From the NCBI RefSeq assembly GCF_021653975.1, contig NZ_JAJKFK010000003.1, positions 806,001 through 870,000 on the forward strand: a stretch of DNA of 64,000 nucleotides, given 5' to 3'. A program made the translations under genes and the position numbers. Position 1 is the stretch's first letter. Each line of letters opens with the position of its first letter. A model generated the notes under the pieces. That model did not search any database, was not told the DNA's origin, and worked only from the letters and a program-made list of their open reading frames with translations. The stretch is from Amycolatopsis sp. GM8 (GTDB taxonomy: Bacteria; Actinomycetota; Actinomycetes; Mycobacteriales; Pseudonocardiaceae). Below, piece by piece: positions 52,789 through 62,168 of this stretch.

Positions 52789-53832
52789 TCATTTCGCCGC
52801 TTGGACGAACTTGTCGGTGTAGGTCTTGCTCAGGTCGATGTTCTTGCCCTTCACATCGGGGTTGAACGCCTGCAGGACGGCGAGGTTCGTCGGCGGGCCG
52901 TTCGGCGGCATCAGCCCGGTCGGGTTGTAGATGCCCTTCTCGTTGTCGAACGCCTTCGCGTAGGCGTCCTTGCCCGAGCCCGCGTAGTAGTCGGCCGGCA
53001 TCACGTCGGCCACCTGGGCACCGTTGTGCGCCTGGATCCACTTGAGCGTGTCGACGTAGGCGTTGACCAGCTTCTGCACGATGTCCGGGTGGCTGTCCAC
53101 ATAGGACGTCGTCAGGTACAGCGACGTCGCCGGGTACTGGCCGCCCAGTTGCTCGGCGGTGCCCTGCGCGGTGCGCATGTCCAGCAGGATGTAGGCGGCG
53201 CCCTGGGCGAGTGCGGTGGACACGGTGGGCTCCGTGGTCATGGCGCAGTCGACGTTGCCGTGCTGCAGTGCGCCGATCAGGGTCGAACCGGACTGCACGC
53301 CGACACGGTGGATCTTCGACGGGTCGGTGCCGTTCTTCTGTGCCAGGTACTGGGTCAGGAAGTCGGTGGACGAGCCGAGGTCGGTGACGCCGAGGTTGCG
53401 GCCGGCCCAGTCGGCTGGCGAGTGAATCTGCCCCTTGACCTCGTTGCGGCACAACTCGACCTCGCCGGGTGTGGTGAGCATCGAGACCACCGATTCCATC
53501 GACTGACCGAGCCCTTGCATGGCAATGGTGTGGTCATAGAACCCGCCCACGCCGTCGACCTTGCCCGCGACCATGTTGGTGGTCGCGTCGACGCCCGCGC
53601 CCTCGTCCTGCAGCGTGACATCGAGCCCCTGCCGCTGGTAGTAGCCCAGGCGCTGGGCGAGCATGAACGGCAGGTAAATCTGCTTGTTCAGCCCGCCGAC
53701 CATGATGCTGACCGGCGTGCCACCACCACCGCCGCCGGAGCCGGTGCCCGCGTTCTGGCTCGCGGTCGAGGCGCAGCCGGTCACGGTCAGCGCCGCTGCC
53801 GCGACGACCGCCAGCCATTTCTTCTTGTGCAC
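52789..53832 (-). CDS. ABC transporter substrate-binding lipoprotein (NMT1/NitT-TauT type)
   Basis: 347 residues. The signal peptide VHKKKWLAVVAAAALTVTGC ends in a lipobox Cys, and a Gly-rich linker follows. The mature part has LPFMLAQRLGYYQRQGLDV and NMVAGKVDGVGGFYD, as in thiamine-pyrimidine, taurine or nitrate binders. GTG 53832 has AGGAG 7 bases upstream; the longer frame covers the ribosome site. Third gene of an importer divergent from a CitA-type sensor. Confidence 0.93.
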   Translation of the reverse strand: MHKKKWLAVVAAAALTVTGCASTASQNAGTGSGGGGGGTPVSIMVGGLNKQIYLPFMLAQRLGYYQRQGLDVTLQDEGAGVDATTNMVAGKVDGVGGFYDHTIAMQGLGQSMESVVSMLTTPGEVELCRNEVKGQIHSPADWAGRNLGVTDLGSSTDFLTQYLAQKNGTDPSKIHRVGVQSGSTLIGALQHGNVDCAMTTEPTVSTALAQGAAYILLDMRTAQGTAEQLGGQYPATSLYLTTSYVDSHPDIVQKLVNAYVDTLKWIQAHNGAQVADVMPADYYAGSGKDAYAKAFDNEKGIYNPTGLMPPNGPPTNLAVLQAFNPDVKGKNIDLSKTYTDKFVQAAK

Positions 53833-53864
53833 GATGAGCTCCTTTGCTCGAAGGGATTGCGGGG

Positions 53865-54728
53865 TCACAGATCGGGGCCGGTGAGCTGGGCGGGGCGCCA
53901 GCGCAGCAGCCGGCGCTCGAGGCGGGTGATGAGCCATTCGGCGATGAGCGCGACGATCGCCATGATCACCATCGCGGCCCAGACGCCGTTGGCGTCGAAG
54001 GTTCCCTGGGCGTTCTTGATGAGGACGCCGAGTCCGGCGTAGCCACCGAGGAACTCGCCGACGATCGCGCCGATGAGCGCGAACCCGAAGCTCACGTGCA
54101 GGCTCGCGATGATCCAGGTGAACGCCGAGGGCAGCACGACCTGGCGGGTCACCTGCCAGCGCGACGCGCCCAGGATGCTCGCGTTGGCGATGAAGTTGCG
54201 GTCGACCTCACGCGTGCCCTGGAAGGCGTTGAAGAAGACGCCGAAGAACACCAGCACGATCACCAGCAGGATCTTCGACTCGAGACCCAGCCCGAACGCG
54301 AGTACGAACACCGAGCCGAGCACGATGCGCGGAATGGCGTTGAGCACCTTGATGAACGGTCCGAACACGTCGGCCAGGAACCGGATCCGCCCGAGCGCGA
54401 TACCGCAGACGATGCCGAGCAAGGTGCCGATGACGAAGCCGATCAGCGCCTCCTGCAGCGTGATCCAGATCTGGCTGCCGAGTGAGCCGATCGCGGTGCC
54501 TTCGGTGACCCAGGACCGCAGCCGGTCGTAGATGCCCGAGGGCAGTCCATAAAGGATGATCGCCTTCTGGTCGCCCTGCACGAGCAGTTGCCAGCCACCG
54601 ACCACGATCAGCAGCACCAGCACCTGGGTGATGTGCACCAGGGCGGCGCGCGTACCGGGACCGCGCCGCCGTGGCCGGCGGCCGCGGCTGGTGGACGTGG
54701 TGGGGGCGTCCTCGAGCCGGGCGGTCAT
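53865..54728 (-). CDS. ABC transporter permease (NitT/TauT type)
   Basis: 287 residues, about six membrane segments, with the permease loop around REVDRNFIANASILGASRW and VTRQVVLPSAFTWI. The first 30 residues are basic and Ser/Thr-rich. Overlaps the ATPase gene by four bases (ATGA). Second NitT/TauT-type importer in the window. Confidence 0.93.
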   Translation of the reverse strand: MTARLEDAPTTSTSRGRRPRRRGPGTRAALVHITQVLVLLIVVGGWQLLVQGDQKAIILYGLPSGIYDRLRSWVTEGTAIGSLGSQIWITLQEALIGFVIGTLLGIVCGIALGRIRFLADVFGPFIKVLNAIPRIVLGSVFVLAFGLGLESKILLVIVLVFFGVFFNAFQGTREVDRNFIANASILGASRWQVTRQVVLPSAFTWIIASLHVSFGFALIGAIVGEFLGGYAGLGVLIKNAQGTFDANGVWAAMVIMAIVALIAEWLITRLERRLLRWRPAQLTGPDL

Positions 54729-55540
54729 GAATCCTCCTGTCCGGGGGTGGCGGTGACCTGGGAGTAGGCCCGGTCCACCTCGGCCCGCAGCGCGTCCCAG
54801 ATCTGCTGGTACAGATCGACGAACCGCGCGTCGAACCGGATCTCCTGCACGACGCGTGGCCGGGGAAGGTCGATCGGGAAACGGGCCTTGACGGTGGCGG
54901 CGGGGCCGGCGGTGAGCACGACGACCGTGTCGGCGAGCGCGATCGCCTCTTCCAGGTCATGGGTCACGAAGACCACGGCCGGGCGCGTCAGGTCCCACAG
55001 CGCGAGCAGTTCGGTCGACATCTTCGCCCGCGTCTGCACGTCGAGCGCGCTGAAGGGCTCGTCCATCAGGATGATCCGGGGTTCGTTGATGAGGTTCTGC
55101 GCCAGCGCCACGCGCTTGCGCATCCCCCCGGAGAGCTGGTGCGGGTACCGGCCTTCGAAACCGCTCAGCCCGACCCGCCGGATCCAGTCACGGGCGTCGG
55201 TGAACGCCTCGCGTTTGCCGACACCGCGAAATCGTGGTCCCGCGGCCACATTGTCCAGCACTGTTTTCCACGGCAGGATCGCGTCGGTCTGGAACATGAA
55301 ACCGACCTCGGGCGTGATACCGGAGACCGGGGATCCGTGCACGCGCACCGTTCCTTCCGACGGCCGTTCGAGACCGGCCACCAGCGTGAGCATGGTGGAC
55401 TTGCCACATCCGGTCGGCCCCACGACAGCGCAGAACTCCCCCGGCGCGACATCGAGGTCCACCGCTCGCAGGGCCGTGTAGGGTTCCGGTCCCTCGGTGG
55501 CGAAGCGTTTCGTCACCTCGTGCAGTTCGATCGCGGCCAC
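54725..55540 (-). CDS. ABC transporter ATP-binding protein (NitT/TauT type)
   Basis: 271 residues. Walker A GPTGCGKST, signature LSGGMRKRVAL, Walker B ILMDEPFSALD, and FVTHDLEEAI. First gene of the importer operon, divergent from the two-component system at 55774. Confidence 0.95.
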   Translation of the reverse strand: MAAIELHEVTKRFATEGPEPYTALRAVDLDVAPGEFCAVVGPTGCGKSTMLTLVAGLERPSEGTVRVHGSPVSGITPEVGFMFQTDAILPWKTVLDNVAAGPRFRGVGKREAFTDARDWIRRVGLSGFEGRYPHQLSGGMRKRVALAQNLINEPRIILMDEPFSALDVQTRAKMSTELLALWDLTRPAVVFVTHDLEEAIALADTVVVLTAGPAATVKARFPIDLPRPRVVQEIRFDARFVDLYQQIWDALRAEVDRAYSQVTATPGQEDS

Positions 55541-55654
55541 GCTGCCGTCCTTTCCGGTGGGTCGGGTGTGGAAATGAACGCTAGAAGCGGCTCCGTCCGG
55601 GGAAAACGTTGTGCGCGATACCCGTCATGGAGTTCGTTTGCCGTGGTTTTGCTC

Positions 55655-55692
55655 GAAAAGTTCAGCGGACAATCGGATGTTCCGGACTTTTC
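55655..55692. promoter_or_regulatory. Inverted repeat between ABC importer and CitA-type kinase
   Basis: GAAAAGT (55655-55661) and ACTTTTC (55686-55692) are perfect 7-base inverted arms, 24 bases apart, between the divergent importer and sensor kinase genes. It is a possible site for the cognate response regulator; weak evidence. Confidence 0.25.
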
Positions 55693-55773
55693 ACGCCGCG
55701 ATCCTTGGCATCGTTCGCCGGCCGTGGTGTCATGCCTGACAGCCCCTGTGACGAGTGGCGGAGCGGAGTGGTC

Positions 55774-57363
55774 ATGTGGCGAACCCGGCCGCTGGCGTCC
55801 CAGATCCTGGTGGCGGTGCTGGGAATCCTGCTGGCCACCGTGTCCGCGGGCGCGCTGCTCTACGTCAAACTCACCGGGGAAACGCTCGACGCCCAGTACG
55901 GCCAGCGCGCACTGGCGATCGCGAACACCGTCGCCCAGATGCAGGAGATCCGCGAGGCCGTGCCCGGCGCCGACGCCGACCACGTTGTCCAGCGAACGGC
56001 CGAACAGGTCCGGCTCGCCAGCGGGGCGGCCTACATCGTGGTGACCGATCGCACCGGGCTGCGCCTGTCCCACACGAACGTGAACCTGATCGGGCAACGT
56101 ATCGAGGAACCCGTCGCCGCCCTGGACGGGAATGCGCACCTCGGTATCGACAACGGCAGCCTCGGCCGGTCGGCCAACGCCCGCGTTCCCTTGCGTGGCA
56201 CGGACGGGACGATCGTCGGCCAGGTGTCGGTGGGTCTGCTCGAAGAGCAGGTCTCCAGTGAGCTGGCCAACGACGCGCTCTGGGTGGTGCTCTACTCCGC
56301 GCTGGCGCTGACCATCGGCACGGTCGCGTCGTGGTGGCTCGCGCACCGCATCAAACGCGCCACGTTCGGGCTGGAGCTGTCGGAAATCGTGGCCCTGCTC
56401 CAGCAACGGGAGGCGATGCTGCACGGTATCCGCGAAGGTGTGCTCGGCCTCGATCCCGCCGGGCGCGTCGAAGTCATCAACGACGAAGCCCGGCGCCTGC
56501 TGGGCATCGCCGGCCCGGCACGAGGCCGGACGCTGCACGAAGTGCTGGCACCCGGGCGGCTGCGAGACCTGCTGGACGGCCGCCACGACGCGCGCGACGA
56601 GATCGTCCTCACCGACGAGTTCTTGTTGGTGGTCAACACAATGCCGGTGGTCCTGGCCGGGCGCGGCGCGGGCTCGGTGATCACCTTGAGAGACCGCACC
56701 GAACTGGAAGGGCTGATCCGCGAACTGCACGCCGTCACCGGGCTGACCGACGCGCTGCGTGCGCAGGAGCACGAGTTCAGCAACCGCCTGCACGTCCTGT
56801 CGGGATTGCTGGGACTCGGTGAGACCGGCGAAGCCGCTCGCTACCTCACGGAGATCTCCCACGCGCCCGGCCCGCAGGGTATCGACTTGCGGGCCCGGAT
56901 CGCGCCGCCCGAACTCGCGGCCCTGCTGATGGCGAAGGTGACCATCGCCGCGGAGCGGGACGTGCGGCTCACCGTCAGCCCCGGCTCCCACCTCGATTTG
57001 CCGTCGGCCGACGCGAACACCCTCGTGACCGTCCTGGGCAACCTCATCGACAACGCGGTCGAAGCGGTCGCCGGGCGCGCCGAACCTCGCACCGTCGAAG
57101 TACACGTCCACGACTCGGACGGGGTCGTGACGATGAGCGTGCACGACACCGGCCCGGGAATCGTGGCGGAGGCGTTGCTCGAAATCTTCGCCGACGGTTT
57201 CTCCACCAAGTCCGCTCGCGGCGGCATGCGCCGCGGGCTGGGGCTGGCACTGGTGCACCGGCTGGTGCGCCGCGCGGGCGGCACGATCATGGTGACGCCC
57301 GGTCCCGGGGCCCGCTTCGACGTGACGATCCCGGCCGGCGAACGGCAGCTGGAGCATTCATGA
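55774..57363 (+). CDS. CitA/DcuS-type sensor histidine kinase
   Basis: 529 residues. Two membrane segments (about 12-32 and 173-193) enclose an extracytoplasmic sCache-type domain (TGLRLSHTNVNLIGQRI), as in citrate and dicarboxylate sensors. A cytoplasmic PAS domain (about 215-320) is followed by the phosphoacceptor EHEFSNRLHVLSGLL and an ATPase domain with NLIDNAVEA. ATG 55774 is chosen; the longer frame extends 55 residues through promoter DNA. Overlaps the regulator gene by four bases. It probably senses an organic acid and controls the divergent importer. Confidence 0.93.
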   Translation: MWRTRPLASQILVAVLGILLATVSAGALLYVKLTGETLDAQYGQRALAIANTVAQMQEIREAVPGADADHVVQRTAEQVRLASGAAYIVVTDRTGLRLSHTNVNLIGQRIEEPVAALDGNAHLGIDNGSLGRSANARVPLRGTDGTIVGQVSVGLLEEQVSSELANDALWVVLYSALALTIGTVASWWLAHRIKRATFGLELSEIVALLQQREAMLHGIREGVLGLDPAGRVEVINDEARRLLGIAGPARGRTLHEVLAPGRLRDLLDGRHDARDEIVLTDEFLLVVNTMPVVLAGRGAGSVITLRDRTELEGLIRELHAVTGLTDALRAQEHEFSNRLHVLSGLLGLGETGEAARYLTEISHAPGPQGIDLRARIAPPELAALLMAKVTIAAERDVRLTVSPGSHLDLPSADANTLVTVLGNLIDNAVEAVAGRAEPRTVEVHVHDSDGVVTMSVHDTGPGIVAEALLEIFADGFSTKSARGGMRRGLGLALVHRLVRRAGGTIMVTPGPGARFDVTIPAGERQLEHS

Positions 57364-58055
57364 CGATCAGGACCCTCGTCGTGGACGACGACTACCGTGT
57401 GGCCGCGATCCACGCGGCCAGCATCGACCGCATCCCCGGATTCCGGTGCGCCGGCACCGCGCAGACCGCCCGCGACGCCCGCAAGGCGGTGGCCGAGCTA
57501 CGCCCGGAGCTGGTGTTGCTGGACATCTACCTTCCCGACGAAGACGGGCTGAGTGTCCTCAAAGGACTGAGATCCCAAGACGCGCCAGGCCCGGACTGCA
57601 TCGTGATCACCGCGTCGCGTGACCTGAGCACGGTCCGCACGGCGATGCGCCTCGGCGCCGTCTACTACCTCGTGAAACCGTTCGGACTCCCCCAGTTGCG
57701 CGCCCAGCTCGAGGCGTATCGCCAGTGGCGCGCACGTGCGTTCCGGCCCGGCGAAGCCGATCAGACCACGGTGGACACGCTCTACAGCATGCTGCGCGGA
57801 CCGGCACCGTCCGCACCCGCCGAGGTTCTCACGCCCACGATGAAGAACGTGCTGGAGACGGTCCGCCGGTCGCCGGTGGCGCTCGCGGCCAGCGGTCTGG
57901 CGGCGCAGCTGGGTATCAGCAGGCCGACCGCCCAGCGCTATCTCAACGAACTGCACCGGCGCGGCCTGGTCGAGCTGAGCCTCGAATACGGCAACGCCGG
58001 GCGCCCCGTGCACCGTTACGCGGTACCGGCGGAGGAGGTCACCAAGACCGTCTGA
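57360..58055 (+). CDS. CitB/DcuR-type response regulator
   Basis: 231 residues. Receiver domain with acidic pair in VDDDYRV, phosphorylated Asp in LLDIYLPDEDG and YYLVKPFG; C-terminal helix-turn-helix GLAAQLGISRPTAQRYLNEL. Partner of the CitA-type kinase. Its 3' end overlaps the convergent fusion gene by 40 bases. Confidence 0.94.
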   Translation: MTIRTLVVDDDYRVAAIHAASIDRIPGFRCAGTAQTARDARKAVAELRPELVLLDIYLPDEDGLSVLKGLRSQDAPGPDCIVITASRDLSTVRTAMRLGAVYYLVKPFGLPQLRAQLEAYRQWRARAFRPGEADQTTVDTLYSMLRGPAPSAPAEVLTPTMKNVLETVRRSPVALAASGLAAQLGISRPTAQRYLNELHRRGLVELSLEYGNAGRPVHRYAVPAEEVTKTV

Positions 58056-60037
58056 CGGGAATTCGGCATCAGGACATCGCGGTACAGCTCTTCGAAGCGT
58101 GCCAACGTGTTCTGGATGTCGTGCGCCGCGATCAGGTCCGAACTCACTCGTCCCATCGTGTCGCGTACCGCGCGGTCGCTCAGCACGTCGCCGAGCGCCC
58201 TGGTCAGCCCGGCCACGTCACCAGGCTGGTAGAGCCAGCCGTTGCGGCCCGGCTGGACCAGGTGCGGCAGGGCCATCGCGTCCGCGGCGACGACCGGCTT
58301 GCCCGCGGCCATGGCCTCCATGGTCGCGAGACTTTGCAGCTCCGCCGTTCCTGGCATGCAGAACACGGCACAGGACTGGTAGGCGCGGACGAGTTCGTCC
58401 TCGGTGACGAAGCCGCGGAACGTGACGCGATCCGTGACGCCCAGGCGAGTGGCGAGCTGTTCGAGCCGGTCGCGTTCGCTGCCGTCCCCGACCAACTCGA
58501 CCATCGCCTCGAGGTCCGCGGGCAACGCGGCCGCGGCTTCGAGCAGCTCGTGCACGTTCTTCTCCGCGTCCAGCCTGCCGACGAACAGAATGGTCGCGCC
58601 GCCGTCCACTGTGGCCGGTGCGGGGGCGAAGTGAGTGCGGTCGATACCACACGAAATAGCGGTTGCCGGCCGATCGAGACCATTGTCTTCGAGCAGCCGG
58701 ACGGCGCGCGGGGTCGGTGCGGTGACCGCGGACGCGTGTTCGAGCACCCGGGTCAGGTCCCACCAGGCCAGTCGTGTGAACAGCCGGTGGGACCAGCGCG
58801 GAAGCCCGTAGCCGACGAGGTTCTCCGGCATGAAGTGATTGGTCGAGACCACTGGGATCGCGGCCGCGGCAGCGGCGCGGACCGCGCGCCTGCCGACGAC
58901 GAAGTGCGCCTGGCTGTGCACGAGGTCGGGCCGGATGTCCTTCAGCAGCGCCGGGACGGTCCGGGCGACGCGCCAGGGAGTGCAGACCCTGAACGTCGGG
59001 TGGAACGGCGTGCGGAGCGCGCCGATGCGGTGCACGACCACGCCGTCGGCCACCTCGGTCCGGTCCCGGCTCGTGGTCGACGGGCACAGCACATGGACGT
59101 CATGACCGCGCGCGGCGAGCCCGGCGGCGAGGCGGTGCGCGAAATGCGACGCACCGTTGATGTCGGGAGGATAGGTGTCCGCGGCGACGACTGTGCGCAG
59201 GGATCCGTTATGGAATTCCCGCCCGGCGGGAAAAGGGGGCTCCGGCACCACACGCGCGAGCACGAGCAAACCCACGATCGCGGCCGCCGCGGGCAAAACC
59301 GCGATCGTGAGAAATGAGCTGCCCGCCTCGCCGTAGGCCACGATCCCGATCAGAATGGCGGCCACCGGATCGACGATGGTCGTCGTCGCCACCACGACCG
59401 CGGACGATCCCCGGGCGTGCGCCTGGTGCACGAACCAGCTCCCGGCGAGCGCCGCGACCACGATCTCGGCCGCCACCACCGGCAGCAGGCCGCCCAGCTG
59501 CCCTTGGGTGAGCACGCGGACCAGTGCCGAGGTGAACCCGAACAGCAGCGCTCCGGCGCCGGCCAGCAGCACGCACCTGGTCCGCGCGCCGGCCCGGCGC
59601 GCGGCGGCCGCCAGCACCACGGCCAGGACGGGAACGCACTGTGCCACCAGCAGATCAGGCCGGGTAGCGGTCGTGGTCGCGGACGCCGAAAGCCCGACGA
59701 ACCCGGCCACCCCACCCACGGTCAGCACCATCCCGGCGAGGACACCCCGGGTGAGGCGGACCTTGGCGAGCAGGACGGTGCCCACCAGCGACAGCACGCC
59801 GATGGGTTGCACCACGACCAATGGGGCCATCGTCAGCGCGAGCACGTGCAGGGCCGCGCCCGCGGCGAGGAGCAGCACACTCCAGCGCCACGATGCGACC
59901 CGCAGGATCGCCCGCACCCCGCGGAAAGTCAGCTCAGGGCCGGCGGTGACCGCGCGGACCGAGGTGTGTTGCAGATGGTTGGCGAGCGCGTAGCCGACCG
60001 CCGCGGCGACCGCGCACCCGATGGCGATGATCAGCAT
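58016..60037 (-). CDS. Fusion of DMT-like membrane domain and GT4 glycosyltransferase
   Basis: 673 residues in one continuous frame. Residues 1-265 are hydrophobic with about nine or ten segments in the style of EamA/DMT transporters (VVVQPIGVLSLVGTVLLAK; IVDPVAAILIGIVAYGE). From about 280 it is a GT-B glycosyltransferase: TYPPDINGASHFAHRLAAGL, the acceptor-side HSQAHFVV, and the ExxxxxxxE motif in GTAELQSLATMEAMAAG. No internal start with a ribosome site is visible at the junction. ATG 60037 is chosen; it overlaps the DUF998 stop by 7 bases. The membrane half could flip or import the lipid acceptor, which is inference. Confidence 0.85.
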   Translation of the reverse strand: MLIIAIGCAVAAAVGYALANHLQHTSVRAVTAGPELTFRGVRAILRVASWRWSVLLLAAGAALHVLALTMAPLVVVQPIGVLSLVGTVLLAKVRLTRGVLAGMVLTVGGVAGFVGLSASATTTATRPDLLVAQCVPVLAVVLAAAARRAGARTRCVLLAGAGALLFGFTSALVRVLTQGQLGGLLPVVAAEIVVAALAGSWFVHQAHARGSSAVVVATTTIVDPVAAILIGIVAYGEAGSSFLTIAVLPAAAAIVGLLVLARVVPEPPFPAGREFHNGSLRTVVAADTYPPDINGASHFAHRLAAGLAARGHDVHVLCPSTTSRDRTEVADGVVVHRIGALRTPFHPTFRVCTPWRVARTVPALLKDIRPDLVHSQAHFVVGRRAVRAAAAAAIPVVSTNHFMPENLVGYGLPRWSHRLFTRLAWWDLTRVLEHASAVTAPTPRAVRLLEDNGLDRPATAISCGIDRTHFAPAPATVDGGATILFVGRLDAEKNVHELLEAAAALPADLEAMVELVGDGSERDRLEQLATRLGVTDRVTFRGFVTEDELVRAYQSCAVFCMPGTAELQSLATMEAMAAGKPVVAADAMALPHLVQPGRNGWLYQPGDVAGLTRALGDVLSDRAVRDTMGRVSSDLIAAHDIQNTLARFEELYRDVLMPNSRQTVLVTSSAGTA

Positions 60038-60726
60038 GGCTTCCTCTCGAGTCGGAACAGGACGATCGCCGGCCGGGACATCGCGGCGATGTAGGTGGCG
60101 AGCGCCAGCCGCTCGCACAGGCCTTGGACCGGAAGGCCGAAATAGGCTCCAGGACCGGAGAACACGACACAGACCTGGGTGGCCGCGAACACGGCGAGCG
60201 TGCCCCAGCACCATCGCGTCCACCGGCGAAGCCGCGCCGCGAGGTCCGCATGCCTAGGTCCACAGTGGACGGTCAGCGCACGCAGTGCCGAGGGCAGGCA
60301 TACGAACAGCACCGCTCCGGCGACGAGATGCACCGCCCCGCCGACGGTTCGGGAACCGCCGGTCGGGTCGGTGGGCACGAACATGCACACGGTCAGGCCG
60401 AGACACCATCCGCTCGCCGGGACGAAGAAGCCTGTGCTGAGCGGGATTCCCGCGCGCAGCAGACCGATCGTCAGCAGCACCATCGCACCGGCGAGGGCGG
60501 CGGCGCTGCCGGCGAACCACCCGGCGCCACCGGAGAGCGCGTAGTCGCTGATGACCTGGCTGACCGGATCGACCCTGGTGGCGAGCTCAACGTGCAGCCA
60601 CAGCGTGCCGGCGACGGCTGTGCTCAACGCGCCGAGCGCGGCCGCACCCCAGAAAGACGCCCCACCGCGCACCGCGTCGTTTTCGGGCGGTCCGGCCGTT
60701 TGGCGGGGACTGTCGACGAGGGTCAC
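60031..60726 (-). CDS. DUF998-family membrane protein
   Basis: 231 residues, about six membrane segments. The N-terminal HVELATRVDPVSQVISDYALSG, read in parts, and FVPTDP in the third loop are the DUF998 signature. Function unknown. GTG 60726 is the start. Overlaps the downstream fusion gene, so they are co-transcribed. Confidence 0.87.
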   Translation of the reverse strand: MTLVDSPRQTAGPPENDAVRGGASFWGAAALGALSTAVAGTLWLHVELATRVDPVSQVISDYALSGGAGWFAGSAAALAGAMVLLTIGLLRAGIPLSTGFFVPASGWCLGLTVCMFVPTDPTGGSRTVGGAVHLVAGAVLFVCLPSALRALTVHCGPRHADLAARLRRWTRWCWGTLAVFAATQVCVVFSGPGAYFGLPVQGLCERLALATYIAAMSRPAIVLFRLERKPC

Positions 60727-60779
60727 AGTGCGAGGATTTCCGGTCCAGATGAAGAAACATTAAGAACCTGAGGGTGTTC

Positions 60780-62168
60780 TCATCCGGGCGGCGGAAGCGG
60801 CAGCCGGACCTCGATCCGGGCGCCGCCGCTCCCAGCTCGGGCCGCGCACACCGTTCCGCGGTGTGCCTCGACGGTTTTCGCCACGATGGCCAGCCCCAGC
60901 CCGGATCCGGGCATCGCGCGCGCCGCCGCGGCCCGATAGAACCGCTGGAACACCTTTTCCCGATCCTGCTCGGCGATTCCCGGTCCCTCGTCACTGACCA
61001 CGAGGTGCGCGAAATCGCCGCTCTCCTCGACGGACAGCGCGACCCGCACCACCCCGGCCGGCGGGCTCCATTTCGCGGCGTTGTCGAGCAGATTGAGTAC
61101 GGCGCGCTCGAGCTCGCCCGGTTGGCCCTCGCACGTAACGGGATCGAGGTGGAGGTCGAAGGTCACCGAGGGCCAGCGGATGCGGGCGCGTGCCACCGCC
61201 GCGTGCGCGCACTCGGCGAGGTCGAGCAGCTCGAACGGCTCCGGGTTCGCCTCGTCGGCGGCCAGATCGATCAGTTCTGTGGTCAATGTGGACAGTTCGC
61301 CGACCTGGGTGCCGAGGTCGGCCAGCAGCCGTGTCTGGTCCTCGGCCGGCAGCGCCCGGCCGTGCGGGGCCTGCTGCGACGCGTGGATGAGGAGCTCGAT
61401 GTTGTTGCGCAGACCGGTCATTGGTGTCCGCAGCTCGTGCCCCGCGTCTTCGACCAGCTGCCGTTGCGCCGCTTTCGCCCCGGCCAGCGCCGTGAGCATC
61501 CCGTTGAACGCCTCGGCGAGGCGGGCGACCTCGTCCTGCCCGTGCGCCGGGATCCTGGCCGTGAGGTCCTGGGTGCGGGCGATGCCCTCGATCGCCGCGG
61601 TGAGGCGTTCCACCGGGGCCAGGCCCGTCCGGGCGACCGACCGGCCGATGAGTCCGGCGAGGGCGACGCCGACGACGCTGATTCCGACGAGTAGCGCGCC
61701 CAGCCCGGTCAGGGTGTCGGCGACGCCGCCGGTCCGCCGGGCGACTTCGACCGATCCGCCGGGTCTGGCCGCGATGTAGACCCGGTAGGCGTCTTCGTCG
61801 GACCCGGCGGTCGCCTGTGCCGACGAGGTGACCGGTCCCAGCACCTGCGCGCCCGCGCTCTGGGCGACGACGGCGCCGGTCGCGTCGAGGAACCGCACCA
61901 CGACAGCGGGGTCACCGTGCCATTCGGGCCGTGGGTCCGCCCCAGCGGCGATGGCGGTGACCGCGTCGGCCGGCGTGGCCGCGTGCTGAGCCGTGACCGC
62001 GTCGGCCCGCAGTCGCGCGTCCAGTTGCTGGTACAGCCGCTCGCGCATGAGCCACCAGCACGACAGGGACACGGCCACCACGACGGCGGCCACGGCCACC
62101 GAGGTGATCATGGCCAGCCGGGCGCGAAGGCTCATCCGGCGCCCCGGGCGCGCGGGCGCGCGGGTCAC
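60780..62168 (-). CDS. Sensor histidine kinase (HisKA/OmpR type)
   Basis: 462 residues. Membrane segments near residues 17-38 and about 155-178 flank an extracytoplasmic domain; then HAMP, H-box EDAGHELRTPMTGL, N-box LLDNAAKWS and G-box GSGLGLAIV. Partner of the OmpR-type regulator, whose stop overlaps this start by 4 bases. Confidence 0.95.
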   Translation of the reverse strand: MTRAPARPGRRMSLRARLAMITSVAVAAVVVAVSLSCWWLMRERLYQQLDARLRADAVTAQHAATPADAVTAIAAGADPRPEWHGDPAVVVRFLDATGAVVAQSAGAQVLGPVTSSAQATAGSDEDAYRVYIAARPGGSVEVARRTGGVADTLTGLGALLVGISVVGVALAGLIGRSVARTGLAPVERLTAAIEGIARTQDLTARIPAHGQDEVARLAEAFNGMLTALAGAKAAQRQLVEDAGHELRTPMTGLRNNIELLIHASQQAPHGRALPAEDQTRLLADLGTQVGELSTLTTELIDLAADEANPEPFELLDLAECAHAAVARARIRWPSVTFDLHLDPVTCEGQPGELERAVLNLLDNAAKWSPPAGVVRVALSVEESGDFAHLVVSDEGPGIAEQDREKVFQRFYRAAAARAMPGSGLGLAIVAKTVEAHRGTVCAARAGSGGARIEVRLPLPPPG

